Shown here in pieces: positions 26,278 through 35,082 of a stretch of DNA of 64,000 nt. The DNA lies in contig CAIQOV010000043.1 of the NCBI GenBank assembly GCA_903873585.1, positions 1-64,000 on the forward strand, read 5' to 3'. The first letter of the stretch is position 1. Every line of letters starts with the position of its first letter. The translations under genes were made by a program, and so were the position numbers. Below the pieces are notes generated by a model, which saw nothing but the letters and a program-made list of their open reading frames with translations, did not search any database and was not told where the DNA came from. Source of the stretch: an uncultured Rhodobacterales bacterium (GTDB lineage Bacteria; Pseudomonadota; Alphaproteobacteria; Rhodobacterales; Rhodobacteraceae).

Positions 26278-28053
26278 ATGAGCAAGACAATTGATCCGAT
26301 CACGCTGCAAGTTATCGGCGGCGCGCTGCACGCCATCGCAGAACAGATGGGCAATGTGCTGTACCGGATGTCGTATTCCTCGATCATTCGGGAAAGTCAG
26401 GATCTGGGGGCGGGGCTGTTTGATCTTGAGTACAACACGCTGTGCGAAAGCGATTCCACGCCTATGCACATCGGCTCGATCCCGGGCTATCTGCGCGGCA
26501 TTGAAAAAAGCATTCCGCTGTCAGACTGGCACGAAGGCGATGTGGTGATCCACAACCACCCCTATTTTGGCGCCAGCCATTCGCCCGACATCGGCATCGT
26601 CATGCCGATCTTCTATTGTGGGGAACTGGTGGGCTTTTCGGCCAACACCGCGCACCATCTAGACATCGGCGCTGCCACCCCCGGCTTGATCATCGACGTG
26701 CCCGATGTGTTCGCCGAAGGGATGCTGCTGAACGGGCTGAAGCTGGTCGAAGCGGGCAAGCGCAACGACACGCTGTGGCGCTATATCAGCGGCAACACCC
26801 GTGTGCCCGGATTGGTGATGCGCGACCTTGAAGCGCAGATCGCCAGCGCAGAACTGGGCGTCAAGCGGTTCTGCGAGTTGATGGACACCTATGGCCGCGC
26901 CACGGTGGAACAAGCGTCAAAGCAGTTGATGGATTATTCCGAACGCATGCTGCGCCGCGAAATCGCCAAGATTCCAGACGGGGAATATGTGGCTGAAGGG
27001 TTCCTTGACGACGATGGCCGCACAAGGGGCGTGCATCTGCCGATCAAGGTAACCGTGCGCGTGACGGGCGACGATGTCGAGGTTGATATGACGGGTTCCT
27101 CGCCACAGGTGCCCACAGCCTATAACGTGCCCTTCGAAGGCTCGACCAAGGTGGCGTGCTACTTCGCCTTTCGCGCGCTGCTGTTGGATACCTACACCAA
27201 CACCGAATACATCCCGCAAAACGAAGGCTCTTTCCGCCCTGTGAAAGTGACGGCCCCCTTGGGCTGCATCTTTAACCCCATCGCCCCTGCGGCCTGTGAG
27301 GCGCGGTTCAACCAAATCCAGCGCATCGTTGACCTGATCATCAAAGCGCTGGCCCCCGTGCTGCCCGACAAATGCACCGCCGGAAACGCCGCCTGCCTGT
27401 CGTTTGCCAGCTATTCCGGCGTGCGCGACAGCGGCGATTACTGGGTGCTGATCGAGGTGAACGAGGCGTCTATGGGCGGACGCCCTAAATCTGACGGCCC
27501 CGATACGATTGAAGAGTTGATGCGCAACACCCGCAACAACCCGCTGGAAGATCTGGGCATGCACCTGCCCGTCATCTGCGACCGCTACGAAATTCGCGAC
27601 GATGTGTTTCCGGGGGCTGGAGAGTTTCGCGGCGGCATGGGCGTGGTCAAATCGCAGCGCTTCTTGGTGCCGGGCTTTATGACCCACGAAAGCGACCGCA
27701 ACGAGGATGTGCCATGGGGCATCTTTGGCGGTGGGGAAGGTGTCACGGCTGCGGTGCGGATGCACAACCACACCAAAGACACCCCGCCGATCGACGTGCC
27801 CGCCAAAATCTCGGGCCTGCGGGCAGAGGCGGGGGATGTGATCACCTATCTATCGCCCGGCGGTGGCGGCTATGGGCCCAGCCTAAAGCGCGACCCGAAC
27901 AAGGTGCTCGATGACCTGCTGGATGGTTACATCACCCCCGACCACGCGCGCGATGTTTACGGCGTGGTCGTCAAGCCCGTGACCAACGGCTACCAATGGG
28001 GCCTTGATCTGCCCGCCACAACCAAGCTGCGCGCTAGCCTGACTATGGCTTGA
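26278..28053 (+). CDS. hyuB: Hydantoinase/oxoprolinase subunit B (HyuB-like), copy 1
   Basis: 591 residues, GGAG site inside the end of hyuA. Family motifs: NVLYRMSYSSIIRESQDLGA, HIGSIPGYLRG, HEGDVVIHNHPYFGASHSPD (metal-site region), GLVMRDLEAQIAS, ACEARFNQIQRIVDLIIKAL and FPGAGEFRGGMGV. It forms the active complex with HyuA. A GC-rich hairpin with TTTT follows (28083-28120), marking the end of the operon that began at 20992. Confidence 0.9.
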   Translation: MSKTIDPITLQVIGGALHAIAEQMGNVLYRMSYSSIIRESQDLGAGLFDLEYNTLCESDSTPMHIGSIPGYLRGIEKSIPLSDWHEGDVVIHNHPYFGASHSPDIGIVMPIFYCGELVGFSANTAHHLDIGAATPGLIIDVPDVFAEGMLLNGLKLVEAGKRNDTLWRYISGNTRVPGLVMRDLEAQIASAELGVKRFCELMDTYGRATVEQASKQLMDYSERMLRREIAKIPDGEYVAEGFLDDDGRTRGVHLPIKVTVRVTGDDVEVDMTGSSPQVPTAYNVPFEGSTKVACYFAFRALLLDTYTNTEYIPQNEGSFRPVKVTAPLGCIFNPIAPAACEARFNQIQRIVDLIIKALAPVLPDKCTAGNAACLSFASYSGVRDSGDYWVLIEVNEASMGGRPKSDGPDTIEELMRNTRNNPLEDLGMHLPVICDRYEIRDDVFPGAGEFRGGMGVVKSQRFLVPGFMTHESDRNEDVPWGIFGGGEGVTAAVRMHNHTKDTPPIDVPAKISGLRAEAGDVITYLSPGGGGYGPSLKRDPNKVLDDLLDGYITPDHARDVYGVVVKPVTNGYQWGLDLPATTKLRASLTMA

Positions 28054-28082
28054 CACTTGGGGGTTTAGCCCTGTCACTAAGG

Positions 28083-28120
28083 GGGCGGTGCGGTGGGGAG
28101 ACCCTGCCGCCCGCCCTTTT
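28083..28120 (+). terminator. Rho-independent terminator after hyuB
   Basis: GGGCGG..GCGG..GGG (28083-28098) pairs with CCC..CCGCCCGCCC (28102-28116) with one bulge and a small mismatch, followed by TTTT. Confidence 0.6.
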
Positions 28121-28137
28121 GCATTGGGGCTAGGGCC

Positions 28138-29061
28138 ATGGACCTGCGCGACTTTCAGTATTTCATCGCCATCGCCGAGACGGGCAGCTTTTCCAAAGCG
28201 GCCATGGCGCACACCATCGCCCAATCCGCCCTAAGCCGCCGCATCCGCGACCTCGAGGCGGATTTGGGCGTTGCCCTGTTCTACCGCAACGGGCGCGGCG
28301 TGGTGGTGACCGAAGCGGGGGCCACCTTTCTAACCCGCGCGCGCGCCATCTTGGCCGATGTGGCGCAGATCAGGTCAGACCTGAACGCCAGCCACGCCAC
28401 CTTGCAAGGGGTGGTGACGCTGGGGGTGCCACCCTCGGTCGGGCTGGTGCTGCTGGCGCCTTTGCTGTCGCAGATCAGAAACGATTTTCCCGGCATTCAG
28501 ATGCGCGTGTTGGAAGGGTTCAGCGGCTATGTTGCCGAATGGCTGGCAAGCGGGCGGGTTGATTTGGCGGTGCTGTATAAAGTGCGCGCGGGCACCTTTC
28601 CCGATGCCGAGCATTTGCTGTTTGAAGATATGCACCTGATCTCGTCGCGCCATGCACGCGCCATTGGGCAAGGGGCCACCGTGGCGCTGCGCGACCTTGT
28701 GGGCGAGGATTTGGCCCTGCCCGGTGCGCCGCATGGCTTGCGCATTCTGGTCGATGAAGCCTGTGCGCGGGCCCAAGTAAGCCTGTCTGTCGCGATGGAG
28801 TTGGAAACCCTGCCCACCATTCGCGGCCTTGTGGCCACTGGCACCATCCGCACCATTTTGCCCGTCACCGCCGTTCAGGCCGAATTGCAAAGTGGTGAGT
28901 TGGTGGCGCAAAAAATCACAGGCCCCGTGATCAGCCGAGAACTGATCTTGGTGCACGCGCCCCAACGCGCCCAAGCCCCCGCAACCCGTGCCGTGGTGCA
29001 CCTGATCCGCACGCATATCGAACAGCTGCTGGAATCGGGTGCTTGGTTGGGGCGGGTCTAG
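28138..29061 (+). CDS. LysR-family transcriptional regulator
   Basis: 307 residues from ATG 28138 (MDLRDFQYFIAIAETGSFSK). N-terminal winged HTH (FSKAAMAHTIAQSALSRRIR) and the effector domain (TLGVPPSVGLVLLAPLL onward), closest in style to Nac/CynR-like regulators. It lies downstream of hyuB in the same direction and probably controls the acyl-CoA/hyu operon or the second hyu operon. Its stop codon shares the palindrome CTAG with the stop of the converging AraC gene. Confidence 0.9.
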   Translation: MDLRDFQYFIAIAETGSFSKAAMAHTIAQSALSRRIRDLEADLGVALFYRNGRGVVVTEAGATFLTRARAILADVAQIRSDLNASHATLQGVVTLGVPPSVGLVLLAPLLSQIRNDFPGIQMRVLEGFSGYVAEWLASGRVDLAVLYKVRAGTFPDAEHLLFEDMHLISSRHARAIGQGATVALRDLVGEDLALPGAPHGLRILVDEACARAQVSLSVAMELETLPTIRGLVATGTIRTILPVTAVQAELQSGELVAQKITGPVISRELILVHAPQRAQAPATRAVVHLIRTHIEQLLESGAWLGRV

Positions 29062-29999
29062 CGGCCTGTCAGGCTGGCGCGGTAGCCGCTGGGGGTTTGG
29101 CCGAACATCGCCTTGAACAGGCGCGAAAACTGCGCCTGATCGGAAAAGCCAAAGCGGTAAGCGATGTCTGACATCGGGCCGGGGTTTGACATCGCCAGCA
29201 AATCGCGCGCCGCAATCAGGCGCTGTTCGCGGATCAGTTGCGACACGGTCGCGTTGCCGTCAGCGAAAAGCTCGTGCAGGTAACGCTTGGAAATGCCGCA
29301 GGCATCGGCCACCAGATCGGGCGACAGGTCAGGGTTTGACAGATTGCGGCGGATCACCTCTTCGGCGCGCTTCAGATGCGCTGTGCGCACCGCACTTTGC
29401 GCCCCATCCGCCATCTCGCCGTTGCGGTCGATGGCCAAAGCCAACAGTTCGATCAAATGCCGCCCCAAAACATCGCCCGCTGCCGCATCATTGGGGGCTT
29501 GGGCTTGGACCTGTTGGGCCATGGTGGTGAACAAGCCACCCAACCCATCCCGCCCGTTGAAAACTTGGGCACAGTAGCGGTCAGGGCTGCGCAGGCGCTG
29601 GGAAAGCACGGGCTTGGCGACTTTCAGCACGCACAGATCATTCGCCGCTTCATAGGAAAAGCGGTAAGGCTCGTCGCCGCGCTCCAGCAAAAACCCCCCC
29701 GGATCGCAGCGCACCTCGCGCCCCAATTGGCGAAAGGTGACGGGCGCGCGGCGGGGAATGGTGATCAGGTATTGCTCTTCGCAAGTGCCCGCGATGTGGC
29801 GGGGATGGCGTTCGTATTGCACCGGTTCGGTTTGCAACCGTGACAGCGACAAATCGCCTAGGCTTTGGTGCTCCAACTGGCCATCAAAGCGGGCCGCATC
29901 ACGAAAGGTCAAGTGCAGCGGAAAATACACATCCGCAATCACCCCATTCCAGTGCCCCGCCCGCGCGGCGGGTGGCAGGTTGGATGTGCTGTGGCGCAT
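29058..29999 (-). CDS. AraC-family transcriptional regulator
   Basis: 313 residues from ATG 29999 (MRHSTSNLPPAARAGHW); an upstream start would run into the divergent promoter region. N-terminal cupin-like effector part of the AraC-binding-like type (SLGDLSLSRLQTEPVQYERH) and C-terminal double HTH (DLVADACGISKRYLHELFAD, AYRFGFSDQAQFSRLFKAMF). It is divergent from hyuB copy 2 with 236 bases between, so it is the obvious candidate regulator of the hyuBA-pxp operon. Confidence 0.9.
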   Translation of the reverse strand: MRHSTSNLPPAARAGHWNGVIADVYFPLHLTFRDAARFDGQLEHQSLGDLSLSRLQTEPVQYERHPRHIAGTCEEQYLITIPRRAPVTFRQLGREVRCDPGGFLLERGDEPYRFSYEAANDLCVLKVAKPVLSQRLRSPDRYCAQVFNGRDGLGGLFTTMAQQVQAQAPNDAAAGDVLGRHLIELLALAIDRNGEMADGAQSAVRTAHLKRAEEVIRRNLSNPDLSPDLVADACGISKRYLHELFADGNATVSQLIREQRLIAARDLLAMSNPGPMSDIAYRFGFSDQAQFSRLFKAMFGQTPSGYRASLTGR

Positions 30000-30235
30000 A
30001 AGTGTCAACGCGCTGCCCCCCTTGGGCCCAGATGATCGAACTATGCTTGGGCAAAGCGATCTTCTTTGCAAGGGGATTCGGCCCATGTGGCGTGGTGTAG
30101 CGCATCAAGTGCGCGGGCTGACAAATCCTTGCTCACTGTGGCGCAAGACGCCCGCGCGGGAATCGGGCAGGCTGGGGTTTGAACGGGCGAAGTCTGCCCT
30201 GCCGTAAGCTGACCCTTTGATAGAAAGAGCGTCCG
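30000..30235. promoter_or_regulatory. Divergent intergenic region between the AraC gene and hyuB copy 2
   Basis: 236 bases that must hold both promoters. No confident -35/-10 pair or AraC half-sites were identified by eye. The hyuB start is preceded by an AGAAAGAG stretch rather than a strong ribosome site. Confidence 0.4.
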
Positions 30236-31990
30236 ATGTCCCATTCTAAGGTTGATCCGATTACCCTATCTGTCGTGCGCGGCGTGCTGGAAACCACGCA
30301 GCGCGAAATGACGCTGACGTTGGAACAAACGGCGCGCTCGTCGGTGTTCAATCTGGCGCATGATTATTCAACCGCGCTGTTCAACGCCACGCCAGAGATG
30401 ATCTTGCAGGGGCAAGACATTCCGATCCACCTTGGCTCGTTGATCCCTGCGATGAAATCGGTCGCCAAGTATTTTGAAGGCGATATTCACGAGGGCGACC
30501 TGATCTTGCACAACGATCCGGAATATGGCGGGTCGCATATCATCGACACCTGTATGTACTACCCCGTCTTTTACCAAGGCGAGCTGGTGTTTTGGACGGT
30601 GTGCAAAGGCCACCTCACCGACATCGGCGGCCCCGTGCCCGCAGGCTATAATCCCGCCGCAACCGAGATCTTTGCCGAAGGCCTGCGCATCCCGCCCTTG
30701 AAGCTGTGGGACAAGGGCAAGCCGCGCAATGACGTGATCAACCTGTTGCTGTCAAACATGCGCGCACGGCGTGACCAGCAGGGCGACTTCAACGCGCTGA
30801 TCGGGGCCTGCAAGGTCGGCGCGCGGGCTTTGATTGCGCTGATGGACAAATACGGCAAAGACACGGTGCAGACCTGCATCGCCGAACTGCTTAACATGGC
30901 CGAAGCGCATATGCGCAGCCTGATCGCCAAGGTGCCTGATGGCACCTATACCGGCACGGCCATTCTGGAAGACGCAGGCCACGGCTTTGGCGATTTTGAC
31001 ATCACGGCCACTGTCACGATCACAGGCGATAGCTGCCACATCGCCATTCAATCGCCGCCGCAAATTCCCTATTTCATCAACAGCTACGAAGGCAACAGCC
31101 ACTCTGGCGTCTATTTGGGGCTGATGATGTTCGCCCAACTGCCCCCGCCCTATAACGAGGGGCTGTATCGCTGCGTTTCAACCGACATGGGCCCCAAGGG
31201 CACTTTGTGCAACGCAAAGTCGCCTGCCCCGCATATGAATTGCACCACCACGCCGATGGAAACGCTGACCGATGCTGTGCGTTTGGCCTTTGAACAGGCG
31301 GCCCCTGATAAGGTTTCGGCAAGCTGGGGCCATGCCAATGGCTGCAACATCGCTGGTTGGGATAAGCGCCACGACGAGGAATATGTGACGATGGTTCTGG
31401 CCTCGATCATCTCGGGTGCGGGGGCTACGGCCAACCAAGACGGTTGGCACGCTTGTGGGCCAGAGTGCTGCTTTGGCGCGCTGACCTCGGGCGATATCGA
31501 GATGTTGGAGCATTCTTACCCCATCATCATTCACCGCTATTCGCTGATGGAAGACTCGGGCGGCGCGGGCCGTAACCGTGGCGGTTCGGGCACGTGTTGG
31601 GAGGTGGAGCCGCTAGACACCCCCATGACCCTGATCACCTTTGGCGAAGGCCGCCGCATTCCCGCCATGGGGGCCGCAGGCGCAAAATCAGCCATGGTGG
31701 CCCCCAAGGTCGGTTCGCTGGAGCTGACGCGCAACGGCAAAACCGAAGTGATCACCAACAACGTCATCGAAACCATCCACCCCGGCGAACGCGCCGCCAA
31801 CCGCAACCCCGGGGGTGGTGGGTTCGGGCTGGCCTTTCAGCGCGACATTGCCCGTGTGGTCGATGATGTGCGCAACGGGCTCGTCAGCGAAAAGGGTGCC
31901 CGCCTAGATTACGGCGTGGTCTTTGCCAATTTCGCAGCCCTAGAGGTTGACCACCACGCCACCGCCGCCCTGCGCGCCACCGCCGCTTGA
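30236..31990 (+). CDS. hyuB: Hydantoinase/oxoprolinase subunit B (HyuB-like), copy 2
   Basis: 584 residues. HyuB motifs: VRGVLETTQREMTLTLEQTA, PIHLGSLIPAMKSVAKYF, HEGDLILHNDPEYGGSHIID, VSTDMGPKGTLCNAKSPAPH, NQDGWHACGPECCFGALTSG and EDSGGAGRNRGGSGT. It differs clearly from copy 1 and the gene order is reversed (B before A), so it is an independent pair. It heads a tightly packed operon with pxpA, the biotin proteins and pxpBC, pointing to ATP-dependent ring opening of a lactam or hydantoin-like compound. Confidence 0.9.
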   Translation: MSHSKVDPITLSVVRGVLETTQREMTLTLEQTARSSVFNLAHDYSTALFNATPEMILQGQDIPIHLGSLIPAMKSVAKYFEGDIHEGDLILHNDPEYGGSHIIDTCMYYPVFYQGELVFWTVCKGHLTDIGGPVPAGYNPAATEIFAEGLRIPPLKLWDKGKPRNDVINLLLSNMRARRDQQGDFNALIGACKVGARALIALMDKYGKDTVQTCIAELLNMAEAHMRSLIAKVPDGTYTGTAILEDAGHGFGDFDITATVTITGDSCHIAIQSPPQIPYFINSYEGNSHSGVYLGLMMFAQLPPPYNEGLYRCVSTDMGPKGTLCNAKSPAPHMNCTTTPMETLTDAVRLAFEQAAPDKVSASWGHANGCNIAGWDKRHDEEYVTMVLASIISGAGATANQDGWHACGPECCFGALTSGDIEMLEHSYPIIIHRYSLMEDSGGAGRNRGGSGTCWEVEPLDTPMTLITFGEGRRIPAMGAAGAKSAMVAPKVGSLELTRNGKTEVITNNVIETIHPGERAANRNPGGGGFGLAFQRDIARVVDDVRNGLVSEKGARLDYGVVFANFAALEVDHHATAALRATAA

Positions 31991-32004
31991 TCAAGGACAA
32001 AGCC

Positions 32005-34086
32005 ATGCAAAACCAATATCGTCTGGGCATCGACGCCGGCGGCACTTTCACCGACTTCATCCTTGCCGACCGCAAGGGCGACGTGCGCATCTTTAAGGCC
32101 CTGTCGACCCCGCAAGACCCGACCCTTGCCATCCGCAACGGTTTGAAACTGATCGAGGAAGAGACGGGTATTTCCGCGACCGACATCGTCTCGAACGCCG
32201 ATCTGTGCATCAACGGCACCACGGTGGGCCTGAACGCGCTGATCCAGCACAAGGGGGCCAAGGCGGGGCTGATCGCCACCAAGGGGCATGAAGACAGCAT
32301 CGAAATTCGTTTGGGCCATAAGGAAGACGGCTATCGCTACGACCCCGAATATCCGCCCGCCACCATGCTGGTGCCGCGCTATCTGCGGCGCGGGGTAAGT
32401 GAGCGCGTGATTTCCACGGGCGCGGTTCACACGCCGATGAACGAGGACGACGTGCGCGACGCCTGCCGCCATTTCATCCGCGAAGGCGTGGATTCGGTTG
32501 CCATCTCGTTCGTCTGGTCCGTTTTGCACCCCGACCACGAACTGCGCGCCGCCGAGATTGTGCGTGAGATGATGCCAAACGTACGCCTGACCGTGGGCAG
32601 CCAGCTTTATCCGCAGGTGCGCGAATACACCCGCACCTCGACTGCGATTGTGAACGCCTACCTTGCCCCGATTTTGACGCGCTATGTTGAAGCCGTGGAT
32701 GGTTATTTCCGCAGCCTAGGGGCCAAGAACCCCGTGCGCTATTTCCAATCCAACGGCGGGTTGGCGGTTGGGTCGGTGGTGTCGGACCAGTCGGTTTATG
32801 CGATCAACTCTGGCCCCGCATCGGCCCCGCAAGCAGCGCTTTATATCGCGGAACCTTGGGGGCTGAAGAATATCATTACGGTCGATATGGGCGGCACATC
32901 CTTTGACATCACGCTGACGCGGGATGGGCGGGCGAATGTGTCAAAGAACATCGACTTTCTGCGCTACCGCATCGGCATTCCGATGATTCAGGTGGAAACT
33001 TTGGGCGCAGGTGGCGGGTCGATCGGCTGGATCGACACTATGGGCCTGATGCAAATGGGCCCGCAATCGGCAGGGTCTGAACCCGGCCCTGCGGCCTATG
33101 ACCAAGGCGGCACACAGCCCACAACCACCGATGCCAACTTGGTGCTGGGCTATATCAACCCCGATGGGTTGGTGGGTGGGCGCTTGCCACTGCACACCCA
33201 AAAGGCGCGCGATGCCATCAAAGCGCGCATCGCTGACCCCTTGGGATTGTCGGTGGAAAAGGCCGCTTACGGCATGTTCAACATCGTCAACAACAACATG
33301 GTCAACGCCATCCGCCGCGTGTCGGTGGAGCGCGGCTATGATCCGCGTGACTTTGTGCTGAACTGCGCGGGCGGGGCCACGGGGGCGCATATCACGGCGC
33401 TGGCGCGGGAAATGGGGATCAAGCGGGTGCTGATTTCAAAACTCGCATCGGGGCTTTGCGCCTATGGGCAGATTATCTCGGATGTGAAGTACAACTACAT
33501 GGCGCCCGCCCCGATCCGGCTGGATGCCGTGGGTGCTGCGCAAAAGCTGGATGGTCTGTTCAGCGGGCTGGAAACCAAGGGCGTGGCTGATCTGACCCGT
33601 GACGGCTTCACCCAAGACCGCATTTCCATCCGCCGTTCGCTGGATATGCGCTATGTCGGCCAAGTGCATGAATGCACTGTCGAAATCGACCCCTTCGCGC
33701 TTACCGACGATGCGCTGATCAAGCTGATCGAAGCCTTCCACGCCCGCCATGAAGAGCTGTACACCTATTCCGAACGCCAAAGCGTGGTCGAAATCGTCAA
33801 CGTTGAAAGTGCGATCTGGGGGCGGGTTGATCGGCCCAATCGCATGACGGTGGCGGCGGGCAAAGGGGCGGCATCGGCCTTGGAAGGCACACGCCCGATG
33901 ATCTTTGACGCAAGCGCTGTGGCCCATGATGTGCCGGTCTATGCCGGTGCCCGATTGGGCGCAGGCGATAAGATCACAGGGCCTGCCGTGATCGAAGAAA
34001 TCACAACGACCCTTGTGATCGAACCCAATTGGCAGGCAGAGTTGCACGAAAGCGGCGTCTATCTTGTCGATATGATTGGCGCGTAA
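32005..34086 (+). CDS. hyuA: Hydantoinase/oxoprolinase subunit A (HyuA-like), copy 2
   Basis: 693 residues from ATG 32005 after an AAGGAC site; a TTG at 31987 is in frame but less likely. ASKHA motifs: RLGIDAGGTFTDFILADRKG, NGTTVGLNAL, YFQSNGGLAVG, ITVDMGGTSFDITLT and SAGSEPGPAAYDQGG. It is the ATPase partner of the HyuB encoded 15 bases upstream. Compared with copy 1, the region after the first loop contains an extra charged stretch (HEDSIEIRLGHKEDGYRYDP). Confidence 0.9.
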   Translation: MQNQYRLGIDAGGTFTDFILADRKGDVRIFKALSTPQDPTLAIRNGLKLIEEETGISATDIVSNADLCINGTTVGLNALIQHKGAKAGLIATKGHEDSIEIRLGHKEDGYRYDPEYPPATMLVPRYLRRGVSERVISTGAVHTPMNEDDVRDACRHFIREGVDSVAISFVWSVLHPDHELRAAEIVREMMPNVRLTVGSQLYPQVREYTRTSTAIVNAYLAPILTRYVEAVDGYFRSLGAKNPVRYFQSNGGLAVGSVVSDQSVYAINSGPASAPQAALYIAEPWGLKNIITVDMGGTSFDITLTRDGRANVSKNIDFLRYRIGIPMIQVETLGAGGGSIGWIDTMGLMQMGPQSAGSEPGPAAYDQGGTQPTTTDANLVLGYINPDGLVGGRLPLHTQKARDAIKARIADPLGLSVEKAAYGMFNIVNNNMVNAIRRVSVERGYDPRDFVLNCAGGATGAHITALAREMGIKRVLISKLASGLCAYGQIISDVKYNYMAPAPIRLDAVGAAQKLDGLFSGLETKGVADLTRDGFTQDRISIRRSLDMRYVGQVHECTVEIDPFALTDDALIKLIEAFHARHEELYTYSERQSVVEIVNVESAIWGRVDRPNRMTVAAGKGAASALEGTRPMIFDASAVAHDVPVYAGARLGAGDKITGPAVIEEITTTLVIEPNWQAELHESGVYLVDMIGA

Positions 34087-34101
34087 GGGGCGGGGAACAG
34101 C

Positions 34102-34830
34102 ATGACTTTGCTAAACTGTGACATGGGCGAAAGCTTTGGGCTGTACCGCATCGGCGACGATGCGGGCCTGATGCCGCTGATTGATGTGGCCAACGTGGCC
34201 TGCGGCTTTCATGCGTCAGACTACAACCACATGCGATCCACTGTGCAACTGGCCAAAACGCACGGGGTGAAAGTGGGCGCGCATCCGTCGCTGCCCGACC
34301 TTCAGGGCTTTGGCCGGCGCGAGATGAAGATCGGTCGCGAAGAAATGACCAACTGCCTGATCTATCAGATCGGCGCGCTGAAAGGCTTTTTGCAGGCCGA
34401 GGGGATGGAGTTAAACCACATCAAACCCCACGGCTCGCTGTACGGCATGGCCGCGCGCATGGAAGACATCGCCCACGCCATCTGCGATGCCGCTGACATC
34501 TTTAAAGTGCCGCTGTTTGGCATGATCGGCACTTTGCACGAAACCATCTATCAGGCCCGTGGGCATAAGTTCCTGTCGGAATTCTACGCCGATCTTGACT
34601 ATAACGATGCCGGTGGCCTGATCATCACCCGCGAACACCACGCCACCGACGAGGCGAAAGCCACCGCCGCCTGTCTGCGCGCCATCACGCAAGGCAAAGT
34701 GACCAGCGTGGGCGGGGTTGACGTGACTGTGCGGGCCGATACGATCTGCGTGCATTCTGATACGCCCAATGCCGTGGCCCTTGCCCAAGCGGTGCGCGGC
34801 GCCATCTTGTCCCTTCCATCCAAGCGCTGA
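34102..34830 (+). CDS. pxpA: 5-oxoprolinase subunit PxpA (LamB/YcsF family)
   Basis: 242 residues. LNCDMGESFGLYRIGDD at the N-terminus, NVACGFHASD, VGAHPSLPDLQGFGRR and HIKPHGSLYG are the family's conserved acidic and His residues (polysaccharide-deacetylase-like barrel). PxpA with PxpB and PxpC forms the bacterial ATP-dependent 5-oxoprolinase that opens pyroglutamate to glutamate. Here pxpA is separated from pxpBC by two biotin-enzyme genes, a known variant arrangement. Confidence 0.92.
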   Translation: MTLLNCDMGESFGLYRIGDDAGLMPLIDVANVACGFHASDYNHMRSTVQLAKTHGVKVGAHPSLPDLQGFGRREMKIGREEMTNCLIYQIGALKGFLQAEGMELNHIKPHGSLYGMAARMEDIAHAICDAADIFKVPLFGMIGTLHETIYQARGHKFLSEFYADLDYNDAGGLIITREHHATDEAKATAACLRAITQGKVTSVGGVDVTVRADTICVHSDTPNAVALAQAVRGAILSLPSKR

Positions 34831-34843
34831 AAAGGCCCGAACC

Positions 34844-35080
34844 ATGAGCAAACAAATCCTCTCGCCCCTGCCCGGCACTTTTTACAGCAAGCCAGCACCC
34901 GACCAACCCGCCTTCAAATCTGTGGGCGATACGGTCGCCGTGGGCGATGTAATCGGGCTGATCGAAGTGATGAAATCCTTCCACGAGGTTGCCGCCGACC
35001 AAGCGGGCACCATCACCGCCTTTATCGCGGATGACGAAGAACCCGTCATGGCAGGCCAAGCGCTGATCGAACTGGCGTAA
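34844..35080 (+). CDS. Small biotin carboxyl carrier protein (AccB-like)
   Basis: 78 residues from ATG 34844, a lone biotinyl domain without the long linker of housekeeping AccB. The biotin Lys is Lys-44 in LIEVMKSFHEV, so the usual AMKM is VMKS. The stop is two bases before accC. It would carry carboxybiotin for the adjacent carboxylase. A partner carboxyltransferase is not obvious; PxpC is related to the urea-carboxylase transferase part, so a carboxylation step in lactam opening is possible (inference). Confidence 0.85.
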   Translation: MSKQILSPLPGTFYSKPAPDQPAFKSVGDTVAVGDVIGLIEVMKSFHEVAADQAGTITAFIADDEEPVMAGQALIELA

Positions 35081-35082
35081 CA

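Noticed and set aside
26917-27771. 284-codon minus-strand frame inside hyuB
   Set aside because: Antisense shadow rich in His/Arg without any domain; hyuB is well supported.
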